In this document: one piece after another, positions 13,318-23,145 of the stretch
Numbering within the stretch: position 1 is the first letter of the stretch
Layout of the letters: each line of letters begins with the position of its first letter
Source of the DNA: Carex sylvatica
Taxonomy: Eukaryota > Streptophyta > Magnoliopsida > Poales > Cyperaceae
DNA: 64,000 nucleotides
Direction: 5' to 3'
Assembly (NCBI GenBank): GCA_964058845.1
Contig: CAXKVR010000287.1
Coordinates: forward strand, 1-64,000
Notes under the pieces: model-generated
What the model was told of the DNA's origin: nothing
Seen by the model: only the letters and a program-made list of their open reading frames with translations
Database searches by the model: none
Position numbers and translations under genes: made by a program

Positions 13318-13520
13318 CTTTAAATCTCGCGAAAAAATTTTGCGGGAGGTGCCGAACTTTGTAATTCCGTTTGCGGATTTGTGTAATGAATTAAATTTAC
13401 AATTATATTTTTTTTTAAACAATAAATTAAAAAATAGTGAATAATTAAATTGGAGAATTGAGATTGAGAGAATGAGAGATGAGAGAATGAGAGTGTGAAT
13501 TTTTGGAGAGGAAGATGGGG

Positions 13521-13529
13521 TATTTAAAG
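13521..13529 (-). promoter_or_regulatory. TATA-like box of the hAT transposase gene
   Basis: On the minus strand TTTAAATACCCC is followed about 30 bases later by a CT-rich leader (TCTCATTCTCTCATCTCTC), the common plant core-promoter layout. Transcription would begin near 13490. Confidence 0.5.
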
Positions 13530-13599
13530 AAAATATTGGGAGGGAATAAAATTTGAAAGAAAAAAGAAAGAAAAAAGAAAGAAAAAAAAAAAAAAAAAA

Positions 13600-13988
13600 A
13601 ACCGACGGGTGACCCGGGTGGGTCCGGCCGGTCGGGTTTGATTAGACCGGTCCGGGCCCGGTTGAACCGGCGGGAATTTGAATTCAAAAAAATTTGAATT
13701 CAACGGGTCGGATCGGGTCAGATCGGGTCTGGGTCGGGTCAGATCGGGTCTGGGTCGGGTCGGGTCGGGTCGAGGTCGGGTCCGGGTCCAGGTCGGGTAG
13801 GTCGGGTCGGGTCGGGTCGGGTCGGGCGTAAATCGAACCGAGTTTGCTCGGGTTTTGAACCAAATAATCGTACCATACCCATTTTTTACCCGTACCCGTT
13901 TACCCGACCCATACCCGGGCTCGGGCACGGGTAACCCGGGTACCGGGCACGGGCGGGTACGGGTCGGGTCCGCCCCCGTGGGGTATTT
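13600..13988. repeat. Right subterminal CGGGT repeat zone of the hAT element
   Basis: GC-rich tract of GGTCGGGTC and ACCCGTACCC copies, the inverted counterpart of 7780-7967. It sharply breaks the surrounding AT-rich composition and causes spurious proline/arginine-rich reading frames. Confidence 0.8.
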
Positions 13989-13999
13989 GCAAACCTCTA

Positions 14000-14007
14000 C
14001 ATCAAGA
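14000..14007. repeat. hAT target-site duplication, right copy
   Basis: CATCAAGA immediately after the right tip, matching CATCAAGT at 7761-7768 at 7 of 8 bases. Confidence 0.85.
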
Positions 14008-14090
14008 GAGTAGAGGCCTAGAGGGAGGGAGGGAGGGAAGGTAAAGAAAAGAAAATTGTAAGTTTGAACCGTGTTTGGTTGATAAAATTA

Positions 14091-15011
14091 GAGTAGAACT
14101 AGGGTGTTCTTAAGCTCACCAAAAGTAGAACTAGGGTGTTCTTAGGAAATAAATCTGCTGTGATTCTAAGGCTGTGCTTTAAAAGTCTATCGCGCAGAGG
14201 AAGGGGATGAGATACGAAGGAAGGAGAACGCGATTATGTTACTTTGTCTACATTTTGAATCAGGGGTACGAATTTCGCAACTTTCTACGCTTAATTTTCT
14301 CCTGTAACAGTGCCGTCTCCCCTTCTCTCCTCTCCGATCTCCTCGTTTCTGAAGCGAGTAAACGAGGCAAGCATTAGCGGACTGAGCGCGTCTCCCCTCC
14401 CTTTCCTTTAATGAGGGACTTCTACCCCCGACTGGAGCACACCCTAAAGGGATTGCAGGACCCTGTCATTTCAAATTTAACCTTTCATTTTTTGGAAGGC
14501 ATAAATTTCAACAACACTTATTTTTTAGCACGAATCTCTAGACAGATAAATTGATGAATATGGAATAACAAGGTGCTGCGATTCCTTTAGAATCACAACA
14601 GATTTATTTTCGTGTTCTTAAGCTCACCAAAGTGTTTGGTGAATTTAACTCCAAAATCTATTAAATATGTTTCAAATGACGAATCTGAACCGTTAAAATT
14701 CGTCTATCTTACGAGTGATGAGTCTATATGTGAAAATTTTAAACATTCCAATTAATTTAGTATAAAGTCAAGCTGTCAAAAAAGGTTTAAAAAATGAATG
14801 CACTAAAATTAATTTATTAACCTTCTAATTTTGACCGATTTACTTTATACTAAACTAATTTGAATGTTTAAAAATTTCACATCTAGACGCATCACACGTA
14901 AGATAGGCGGGTTTCAACGGTTCAGGTTCGTCATTTGAAATCGATTTGATGGATTTTGGAGTTAAGCTCACTAAATACTTTGGTGAGTTTAAGAACACCC
15001 AAGTTCTACTC
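14091..15011. mobile_element. Foldback Mutator-type MITE B inside the Tourist-like MITE
   Basis: The left end GAGTAGAACTAGGGTGTTCT and the right end (14958-15011), read in reverse, agree over more than 50 bases. Flanks are ATAAAATTA (14082-14090) and GTAAAATTA (15012-15020), a 9-bp duplication with one mismatch. The left tip is partly duplicated in tandem at 14091-14123. Element C is inserted in it. Confidence 0.75.
14145..14611. mobile_element. Mutator-type MITE C (467 bp) inside element B
   Basis: Tips are GGAAATAAATCTGCTGTGAT on the left and, read in reverse, GAAAATAAATCTGTTGTGAT on the right. It is flanked by perfect 9-bp copies of GTGTTCTTA (14136-14144 and 14612-14620). The duplicated bases belong to element B, which dates C as younger than B. 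A relative lies at 59845-60002. Confidence 0.88.
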
Positions 15012-15023
15012 GTAAAATTATAT

Positions 15024-15423
15024 GAGCAAAGTTAAGGTGTGATGTGCTCACTATGAAAATTTGATGAGCACAACTTCAAAAGTATATCGAATCGATTTCA
15101 AATGCTAAATCGAAACCGTTGAAATCTATGTACTCATGTACATACAAATTTTTGAAAGTTCTGATTTTTTTGGCTACAAAAAGTGGTCAAAGAAATGAAT
15201 CTTTTATAAGTTATTTTATATATTCAATTTTTATCATATCTTTGATCAATTGACCTTGTAGCAAATAAGCTCGAAACTTTCAAAATTTTATATGAACATG
15301 TATTACTCATGAAGTATATGGATTACAATGGTTTGAATTTGACGTTTGAAATTGATTTGATATACTTTTAAAGTTGTGCTCACCAAACTCTCTTAGTGAA
15401 TACATTACACTCTAGCTTTGCTC
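15024..15423. mobile_element. Foldback Mutator-type MITE D (400 bp)
   Basis: The ends begin GAGCAAAGTTAAGGTGTGAT and, in reverse from the right, GAGCAAAGCTAGAGTGTAAT. The inverted match covers more than 100 bases. Perfect 9-bp copies of AAATTATAT lie at 15015-15023 and 15424-15432. Confidence 0.88.
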
Positions 15424-15775
15424 AAATTATATTGAAGGTGAAAGGTTTAACCTTGTATCATTATAATTAATAAAATCATTTTTTTTAATTTGAAGTGTAA
15501 TAGATCAAAATAAATTTTGTTGTAAATATTTTTATAAAAAATAACAGTTATCTATATCTTACCTATATAATTTTCATATAAGCTTTTTGTCAATCTTATA
15601 ACAGTTATCTAATTTCTCATTAATCTTCTAAATTTTAATCAACCAAACAAAAATAAGACGAAAAAAAAAATTAAATTTATTTTTTCTCAGTAATTATTCA
15701 AATACGAAAAAGTTAAATATAATAATCTCTCTTTCAATTCCATTATATTTTTCACCTCTCTTTTCTTCCTCTACA

Positions 15776-16529
15776 TTATTTATTAGTTTGAACATTTTGA
15801 GATTGATGTCCATTTGGACCCAAATCGGTTCCATCATTGTAACGCTAATGAAATACAAGAATTGACTTTGTTCAGTTTTCGGAGTGTAAAGGCCAACTTA
15901 GTTTCGTTTTTGAAAATTTAAAGACTAAACTCTTAATTCTCTTAGTTACGGATAATCCAATTTTTGATCCTCCGATTTATTTTAAAGAAATCAAGTTTTA
16001 TTTGCATTAATTTGATCCTTAACTTTAAAAAATAACCAAATTTTATTTCCCTCTCTTTGTTATTTCAATAATATTTTTTTAAATAACAGAAAGAAAATAG
16101 ATCTTCTACACTTATAAATAGCAAATTTATATTCACTGCCAACTGTTATTGGAAAATAGTACAATTTGAAATAATATAAAAATAATGAGTTGCCAAATGA
16201 TTACTAATAATGAAACCTTTTATTAGACATATTACCATCCGATTTTCTTTTTATTTTAAAAATAAAGTAATGATTTTATTTTATTCTTTAAAACAAAGGT
16301 AAAAATAACTGTAGCGCATTGAGTTGTACAAAAAAAAAAAAAAAAAGGGCTTTTTTCTTTTGACGAATTCTTGGACGGTATGTCTGTGTGGAGTTTATTT
16401 ATTTAACTAAGATTACGAAAGAGAATAGAACTTGGAGTGCACATTAAATTGTTATTTATTTGTCATTGATAATCAGAAGATTCAGAACTATGTTCTTAAC
16501 TGTTGCGTTTATTAATTATAGTTATCCTA
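15776..16529. other. Intergenic, no feature seen
   Basis: AT-rich DNA with a poly(A) run at 16329-16347. I see no gene or bounded repeat. Confidence 0.5.
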
Positions 16530-16532
16530 GAG

Positions 16533-16811
16533 TATCTCCAATGACTTGTAAATATAATTACAAAGTTCTTATTGACAGTTTTATTTATATTTGCAAAAAT
16601 ATTGAACTCTTTGAAAATTTGTAAACTTTTATATTATGAAAGCTTTTAAAAACACTTTCATATGAAAAAATTGACAGTTATTATTATTTAAAAAGTATAA
16701 TTTTACAATTACTATTCTTTCATAAATGTATTTATTTTATAATTAGTGGCTACTTTCAATTTAATAACTGTCTTACAATTACTAATTAATTGTATTGATG
16801 GAGATACTCAC
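16533..16811. mobile_element. Small MITE with GAGTATCTCCA tips
   Basis: GAGTATCTCCAATGA at the left is mirrored by TGATGGAGATACTC at the right, around a 280-bp AT-rich core. No clear target duplication, so the superfamily is open. Confidence 0.5.
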
Positions 16812-17067
16812 AGGCTCTTTTGAAGAATCACTTTTAGCCAGAATTACATACGTAGACAACTTGAAAGTTATGCGTATTCATCTTCAAATTTTCATTTTAA
16901 TTTTAGATATGCTATAGTTATTTGATGTTTACAGGGTTTTATGCCTTTTGTATCCTTTGCAGTTTGTTTTTAAAATAACAATACTAATAATAATTTATGT
17001 TTATATCAAAAACTGTACTTAACCGTTTGATTAAAATATGTCACAACAAAATTCAAAATTGTAGATG
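16812..17067. other. Intergenic, no feature seen
   Basis: AT-rich DNA between the small MITE and the target duplication at 17068. Confidence 0.5.
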
Positions 17068-17076
17068 AAAAATTTA
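17068..17076. repeat. 9-bp target-site duplication, left copy (element E)
   Basis: AAAAATTTA, identical to 46872-46880. Each copy abuts the outer tip of one ~198-bp inverted repeat. Confidence 0.75.
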
Positions 17077-17273
17077 GGGGGAATTTCATGTATACCCCTC
17101 AAAAACATCAAAATTGTGTATTTCCTCCTCTAAACTTCATAATATCATATTTACTCTTTTAAACTTCAAAAACTCACAAATTTATTCATTTTATTATTGT
17201 TTTTTCTATTAAAACTCATTATAAATTTATAAAATGTCTATTTTACCCTTTGTATGTAACTTAGGAACAGACC
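17077..17273 (+). repeat. Left terminal inverted repeat of element E
   Basis: Runs from the tip to GTAACTTAGGAACAGACC. It pairs with 46673-46871 in reverse complement over its whole length with scattered substitutions and small gaps. Confidence 0.8.
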
Positions 17274-18074
17274 TTACAGCCCGTAGGCGTTTAGATTATT
17301 TAAAATTTGAAACATTTGAATACATCAGACCTTATAGCAAACTAATAGAAAGCAACTACCTGAAAAGTTCATTTTAAATTACATTGTCATTATAGAGAAT
17401 ACTAATTTAAACTAAAATAAGTGTGGCCAATCTCCATTTCAATGTTTAGACCATCAGTGATGGTACTGGGGCTTTCAATACCAGTACAGTAAACTCCTTT
17501 TGAGCAGCCTGTTCAGATGTTCGCGTTCAATTGACCAGTCAATGAGGTGTTTGCAACGCTTCTCGTTGCACATGCCAGATATGCAGCTGGCTTTGAATTG
17601 ATTGGGTTGATATAATTGCACACACCTCGCCACTGTTTAAATATACATGTTCTTTTAAGATCCAACAGAGTATGTGTTATGTCTTAGACATAACGAAGTA
17701 ACAAAGAACACGAATTGAACACGAATAGTGAAGAAATCGAATCAATTTAATTGAAACTCAAAGAAATGGGATACCACGACCTTAGGCCAAACCTTAGTTC
17801 AAACTACAAAATTACAATATGATAGTCTGATTTGAATCCATAAATCTATTTGCCATTTATAGGCGAAACTAATACCAAAGAAATTATCTAAATTGATGCA
17901 TTAGTTCTACGGACGCCACATCAGCCTCCATGTCAGACTTTGGCCCAGCAGCTTCTTTGGATAATTTTCTGACTGAACTCAGCTGACCCACACGTCAGTG
18001 TCCGTAACTTTCCCATGGTCATTGGCAGATCATTAAAAAAGGGGCCAAGTCGCAGTGTTATGTCTTCTAAACAA
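17274..18074. other. Internal DNA of element E, left part
   Basis: No gene seen. A short hairpin, GCAACG..CGTTGC, lies near 17550-17570. The last base before the Helitron is an A, as expected for insertion between A and T. Confidence 0.5.
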
Positions 18075-18115
18075 CTAGCAGGTCGCCTCGCGTTGCTTCG
18101 GCAACTCGAAGCAAC
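18075..18115 (-). other. Helitron 3' terminus: hairpin plus CTAG
   Basis: Stem arms at 18092-18100 and 18107-18115 with a 6-base loop; CTAG at 18075-18078, then T in the host. The hairpin is thought to signal the end of rolling-circle transfer. Confidence 0.88.
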
Positions 18116-18316
18116 TGTATTTGATGCCAAAAAAAAAAATATAGAACTGTTATATAGAAATGTTATATAAATACATTGTAAGTATTTTGGTAAGTAGCAA
18201 ATTTTTTTTCGTACAACAAAATTTCACATTAGGTGGAAGTGGATAGACTATGTTTGAAAAAAAGATAGCGTGCTTGCTTTGACAGTAGTTTTCAGGACAG
18301 TAAAATGCATACAAAG

Positions 18317-18371
<55 letters not shown>

Positions 18372-19217
18372 GTACAACTGAACTTGTTTACTTCCATCAA
18401 TATATTACAAAAGCTGCATGTACGGATTACATATTGAGTTCTGATTATCATACAACAAAAACTTCATAGTAGGTAGGATTAGAACACAAACTATGTTTGG
18501 AAGAGAGATAGCATGCTTTGCGTAAGCGTGCTATCCCTTGGTAACAAATCTTCCAAACATGTTTGGCTGTCATGACACTATATAACTATTTTTCTGATGT
18601 CTATTGCAACACAAAATAGTATGTACAACTGAGAAAACATGGTAACGCTTCTTTAAACACTGAGAGTAGTTACGCCACCTTCTCTTTTGCTTTGCCACTG
18701 CTTTCACCACTGTTTAAACTGGGAAATTACATAATTTATTAGATATTTGTTGCATTTGCAGTTTTGGATGGTATTTAAATTAACTAATTGTTCCTTTGCG
18801 ATAGTAATAAGTCCTTGGTTTTTAGATGATTTACTTTTTTGATTGCTAGTACTATTGAGAAGACAAAGCTGCTGCCTAAATTTAACAAATTTATTTGTAA
18901 ATTCTAATGTGGTATTTAAAATATTGTCAAGTTGTAAATACCAGTAGGAGGTATCAGATAATGAATGGTGTATTATATATCTGTTTGGTTAGGCAGTTGA
19001 TTTTTTGAATGATATGATTTATAAAGGACAGCAATTTGATGTTATGAAGTACAATATTTCTATTGATGAATTGTATATGAATGGTTAAACCGATGTTGTC
19101 AACTATAATAGGGAAGTCTAATTTCAAATATACATGTTAATATCATGTAATAACATTTTTGGTTGTGGTCTCTAAAGTTTTGCATATTGTTGGAAATTAC
19201 ATCAATATAAGATTTCA
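18116..19217. other. Helitron 3' non-coding region
   Basis: No gene. Two diverged copies of one segment (about 18200-18300 and 18440-18555) share ACAACAAAA..TTCA and AAACTATGTTTG and flank the (TA)n tract. AGCATGCTTTGCGTAAGCGTGCT (18508-18531) is partly palindromic. Confidence 0.5.
18322..18369. repeat. (TA)n microsatellite
   Basis: About 24 uninterrupted AT dinucleotides; likely polymorphic. Confidence 0.95.
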
Positions 19218-19292
19218 TTACCTTGTTCGTTGTTTTTTTGGTTGGTCTTGTATGAATAGCTGTCTCCTTGCTTTATTTGCCTCTAAAGTTGG
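19218..19292 (-). pseudogene. Possible last exon of the Helitron RPA-like gene
   Basis: An acceptor (AATCACAG) is followed by 24 codons and TAA, giving a basic tail that includes TLEANKARRQLFIQDQ. Basic tails of this kind close Helitron RPA-like proteins. The preceding exon ends in a different phase, so a linking exon must be missing or the call is wrong. Confidence 0.3.
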
Positions 19293-20002
19293 CTGTGATT
19301 TAAAGCTGCAAGAGTGAATTAGTTTTAGAGATGAACTACATAGTTAATTGAAAGAGAAGGCATTAATAAAGTAAAATAACTATAAAAAACAGTTTTGATA
19401 TTATTAACAATATAGCATACTAAAGAATGAGGGTGCTTTGCTTATTTCAAAAAAGGAAAAAGATAGATGATATCCAATGAACTAAATAGTTAATTGGAAG
19501 AGAAGACATTAATAAAGTTAAATAACTATAAAAAACAGTTTGGATATTATTAAGAATTTAGCATATTAAAGAATGAGATGGTATGTGTTGTATTTATTTG
19601 AAGATTTTTTTTAGAAGGAAAATTGGTATTCTAGTTTATAATAGTGAGCAAGAAGTAGTGGTATAAGAGGAGTGCAGATGTTATTGTGTTTGTGTATATT
19701 ATGAGTTTACAATGATTTTTTAGTAACTGTATTAAAATAATTGAGAGTTGTACTTTTATGCTACCTGTTTCTTTCGGACGGAGTTGCTGGTGTTGCTGGT
19801 AGTTTTTTTGCAGCTGTAGGTGGTACATCTTGTATGTTAGTCACATGATAGTAGATAGTTTCATCTGTAAATTTGCTTTTTTCCCATTGTACAGTAAACA
19901 GGTATTCTGTGTTAATGAGCTGTTCAAATATTGGTGGGAAGTGTTCCTTTTTTTCTTGATTGTTAGAGAAGTATAAAAGATCGTGTGCTGAAGAGCCAAT
20001 CA

Positions 20003-20007
20003 AGTAC
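20003..20007. repeat. LTR element target duplication, left copy
   Basis: AGTAC, repeated at 27937-27941 beyond the other LTR. Confidence 0.9.
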
Positions 20008-21818
20008 TGATGCGCGTAAAGGGTACGCTAAAAAGTTTCAGTACAGCAAGCTGTACTTTTTAACCTTTAATACTTTTGAGTCAAATTGCAAGTGCACAAT
20101 TATATCAAAGTAGTATTTTAGGTATCGATCCACAGAGAGTATGGAAAATACTTAGTTTTAAACTCTAATTAATTTCAGAAAATAATAATAAAGAAAAGTG
20201 CAATAAAGTAGAATAAGGGGGGGTTTGTTTAAGTAATCCTAAAGGTTGGGTTCAATACCCGAAAAATAAGGAATAGTAAACAATCAATGAAATGAAAGAA
20301 AGAAGGAAATATTGGTTTGCTTTCAAGTTGAGAAAATCTAGGGGTCTTTGGTCTACAATCCCTTGCTAATTCTATCTATTCGGTTTGTTTATATTCATGT
20401 TTGATTTAAATGAGGTTTCTAACCTAATATGTTAGCCTATTTCAATTAATTATTGATATAAGTATTTTGGTGAGTTGGGTTAATTTTCCTCGAGTATTAG
20501 GACTGTCACCATCCTAAAGGGATATTTAACAATCACGTTCACACAAAATACATATCAATACTTAATCAATCTAGGTGTCCAAATTAGGGGTTTGACTTCA
20601 GAAATACCTACCTCATCAAAACCCTAACTCTAATTTCTGGAGATCCGGTTTATATCCTAGTGTTAATAAGATATCCTATACCTTTATGATTTGATTGATA
20701 CAGGGTGGATTACTTGACCTATGCTGGAGTTTAATGATTAAAGCGGAAAAACAGGACATAGCACGATTTCTAGCTACTTTAATTCATTAAACCTAACATG
20801 GTACTTGAATTTCAAGTATGTGAAATCATAAAGAATAATTCACAGAAATTACCATTAAATCAAACAATCATAATAAAAATAGTATAACCGAATAAATATA
20901 ATTAAACAAGTTCATGCATGATGACCTAAACCCCTAGAGAGAGAACTACTCACTCTTGGAGAGATCCATTACAAAAATTGGCAAAGTAAGAAGAAATCAA
21001 ATGAAAGAAAATGATTACACCCTTTGACAAATCAAAGCCCTCTATCTTGCCGAATCTTACTCCGGAAATCCTTCTTCTCCTCGCTTGAAAGCTTTCCTTA
21101 CTCCAGAATTTATCGCTAAGTGTGTGTGAAGAGAGAATGATGGTGTGTTGGTTGATGTCCGATTGAATCCCCCATTGGTTCCAAGGACTCTCTCTTTTAT
21201 AGTCAAGGATTATGTCCGATTTAGAGGCTAGAAGGTGGGGTTAGTGGGTGCTCTGTTTAGCATTACTTCCCTGGCAAGTATGTGTAATTCTGGCAGTAAA
21301 AACGCGTCCATAAAGCGCCAAAAATAGAAAAACTGTCAAACCGGGCAGTTATTGGCTTTCTGCGGGTCCAGTGCGGATGAATGACCCGCACTGCGGGTGG
21401 CTTCACCCGCATTGGGACAAGTTTCCTTATTTAACTTCTGCAATTTTATCTGGGTGCGGGTGGCACTGCGGATGGATGACCCGCACTGCGGGTGGAATCT
21501 GCTCTTCTGAAGTTGTCGAAATTTGGCTAAGTCCTGAATGCGGATGGGCTCATCCGCACTGGCCTCAGTGCGTCCGCACTAGGCTCGGACTTTTCCTCTG
21601 CGCAGCGAGTGCGGCTGGATTGATCCGCAGTGCGGGTGGTTGATCCGCACTGGGGGGTATTTTTGCTATTTTGCATTATTTCCTGCATAGAAAAGCCAAA
21701 TAACTGCAATAACTTGATTCTAAGTGTATTTTAATCACTTTATATTATAAATACAAGATAATTGGTGTTATTTCATAATAAAATCTAGATCAAATGTGTA
21801 TATAATTTATGCTTATCA
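20008..21818 (-). repeat. 3' LTR of the retrotransposon
   Basis: 1811 bp, TG..CA ends, with about nine visible substitutions against the other LTR, such as TTCAG versus TTTTG near 20033. The GC-rich segment 21360-21655 is an array of CCGCACTGCGGGTG-like palindromes. Confidence 0.95.
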
Positions 21819-21836
21819 AAATCCCCCAAGCTTGAA
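21819..21836 (-). promoter_or_regulatory. Polypurine tract (plus-strand primer)
   Basis: Directly inside the 3' LTR; reads AAGCTTGGGGGATTT on the element's sense strand. Close copies recur at 22129-22142 and 23034-23045. Confidence 0.7.
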
Positions 21837-23145
21837 CCTTGCTTGTCCTCAAGCAACATCTAAACTCGGACTATAATTCAATCCTTAATTTAACCCCATA
21901 TATCAAGTATACATTTCTTAATCGAAAAATTTGAATGATCTTTCCAAAATTTAGAAACCTCAATGTAAATTTCTACAAATCTAAAGTTCAACCCTTGGTT
22001 AATCATACTTCACACCACAATTCGATTACTCTAACTTTTATTTCTTTAAAAGCTTAGAATTTGTAAACTTCGGTTATCTAAATTTGTTACAAAAAATGCA
22101 TTCTTATTTGTGGAAATTTCTTTTAAAAATCCCCCAAGCTTGGATCAAGCTCAGGTTAGAAAGTCGCGGGTTTAGTGTGTTGATATTTGCAAAATTTAAT
22201 TTTTATTTTGTTGCTTTTTATTTTATGACACTATAAATCTTTATCCTTAGGACAAAATCGGTTAGTTATAGATAGCTAATCCATACCCAACCGTTTTAAT
22301 TCAAAAGTGCATTGCATGCTCATGGTTCAACCCTTCCATGACACGAACTCACATGTTTAGTGCGAACCCGGTCACTTTATTGGGCAAACTAGCGGAGCAA
22401 AGTGTCGATGACTCATTGCTATAAGTACGTCATATCGCCGCAACATAAGCAAGCGGAATCTTATTCTCTTAATTTTTTTTAATTTTGAACAATTTTCAAC
22501 AATTTTTGCAAAATATCATGAATACACACATCCATATGCATTAAATCATACTCATGAATATCCCGATCTTTCTAAATTCATTTTCTACATATAAGTTGCA
22601 TTTTCAAAAAAAAAAATTTAAATTCCTAAGTTTTCATTTTCGTAAACCTTAATTTCCACTAAGTTTTTCGTCAATTTATGGAGTTATTTCTAATTATTCC
22701 AAGGGTATTCCTAAAAACTCGTTAAAATTCTCATTAAAATTTCTAATTTTTCGACAATCACTCAAATTTATCAAAACTTTTGTTTTTGCCAACTTTTAAC
22801 ACAAAAATTAAACATGATTGTATACTTTATGCCTAATTAGACAATTAAGTCCAATTATGCAAGACTCTATTTTTCATAACCTTGTAAAACATCTTGACAA
22901 ATCCATAATTTAAAACAATTAAGTTTCAAATCACAAATCCTATTTATGGTCAAGTAAAAGTCAAGGTTATAAATCCTAAATTTTTAAAAAATAAATCTAA
23001 AATTAATGCAATGCAAGATACAATTTCTTCCTATCCCCCAAGCTTAAATTAAGCATTGTTCCCAATGCGTAAAAATAAACAAAAGTAAATAGGGAGAAAT
23101 ATGAACTACTCTATTGGCGAAAGGTGGTAGTGGTGCTGCGCGGTC
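21837..23145 (-). other. 3' non-coding region of the retrotransposon
   Basis: 1.3 kb of AT-rich DNA between the Gag-protease stop and the purine tract, where polymerase and integrase genes would sit in a full element. No relics of either are visible in any frame. Two extra purine-tract-like motifs occur here. Confidence 0.65.

Larger units (their letters stand above)
7769..13999 (-). mobile_element. hAT-superfamily DNA transposon, 6231 bp, full length
   Basis: The tips are CAGAGGTTTGC (left) and GCAAACCTCTA (right), inverted repeats matching at 10 of 11 bases and flanked by an 8-bp duplication with one mismatch. Both subterminal zones are packed with CGGGT-type repeats, the usual transposase-binding layout. 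The body holds one BED/hAT transposase gene on the minus strand, transcribed towards CTC1, with a 5'-UTR intron of minisatellite. The transposase has two in-frame stops, so the copy is probably not autonomous. The element landed at the edge of the Tourist-like MITE starting near 14008. Confidence 0.93.
14008..15775. mobile_element. Tourist-like MITE (family K), interrupted by three later insertions
   Basis: The pieces GAGTAGAGG..GGGAGGGAGGG..GTTTGGTTGATAAAATTA (14008-14090) and GGTGAAAGGTTTAACC..CTTCCTCTAC (about 15433-15775) match, in order, the intact copy at 59346-59815. The middle is displaced by elements B, C and D. The outer tips have been lost; the hAT element inserted at the left edge. 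Confidence 0.7.

Noticed and set aside
13445..13928. Pro/Arg/Asp-rich frames in the hAT right end
   Set aside because: Produced by GGTCGGGTC repeats in the non-coding subterminal zone.
18116..18560. CRISPR-like spaced repeats
   Set aside because: Two diverged copies around a microsatellite in plant nuclear DNA; not a CRISPR array.
21371..21709. Open frames with CGW/TRTAGG repeats in both LTRs
   Set aside because: Antisense or sense readings of the GC-rich palindrome array; identical in both LTRs and outside the gag gene.
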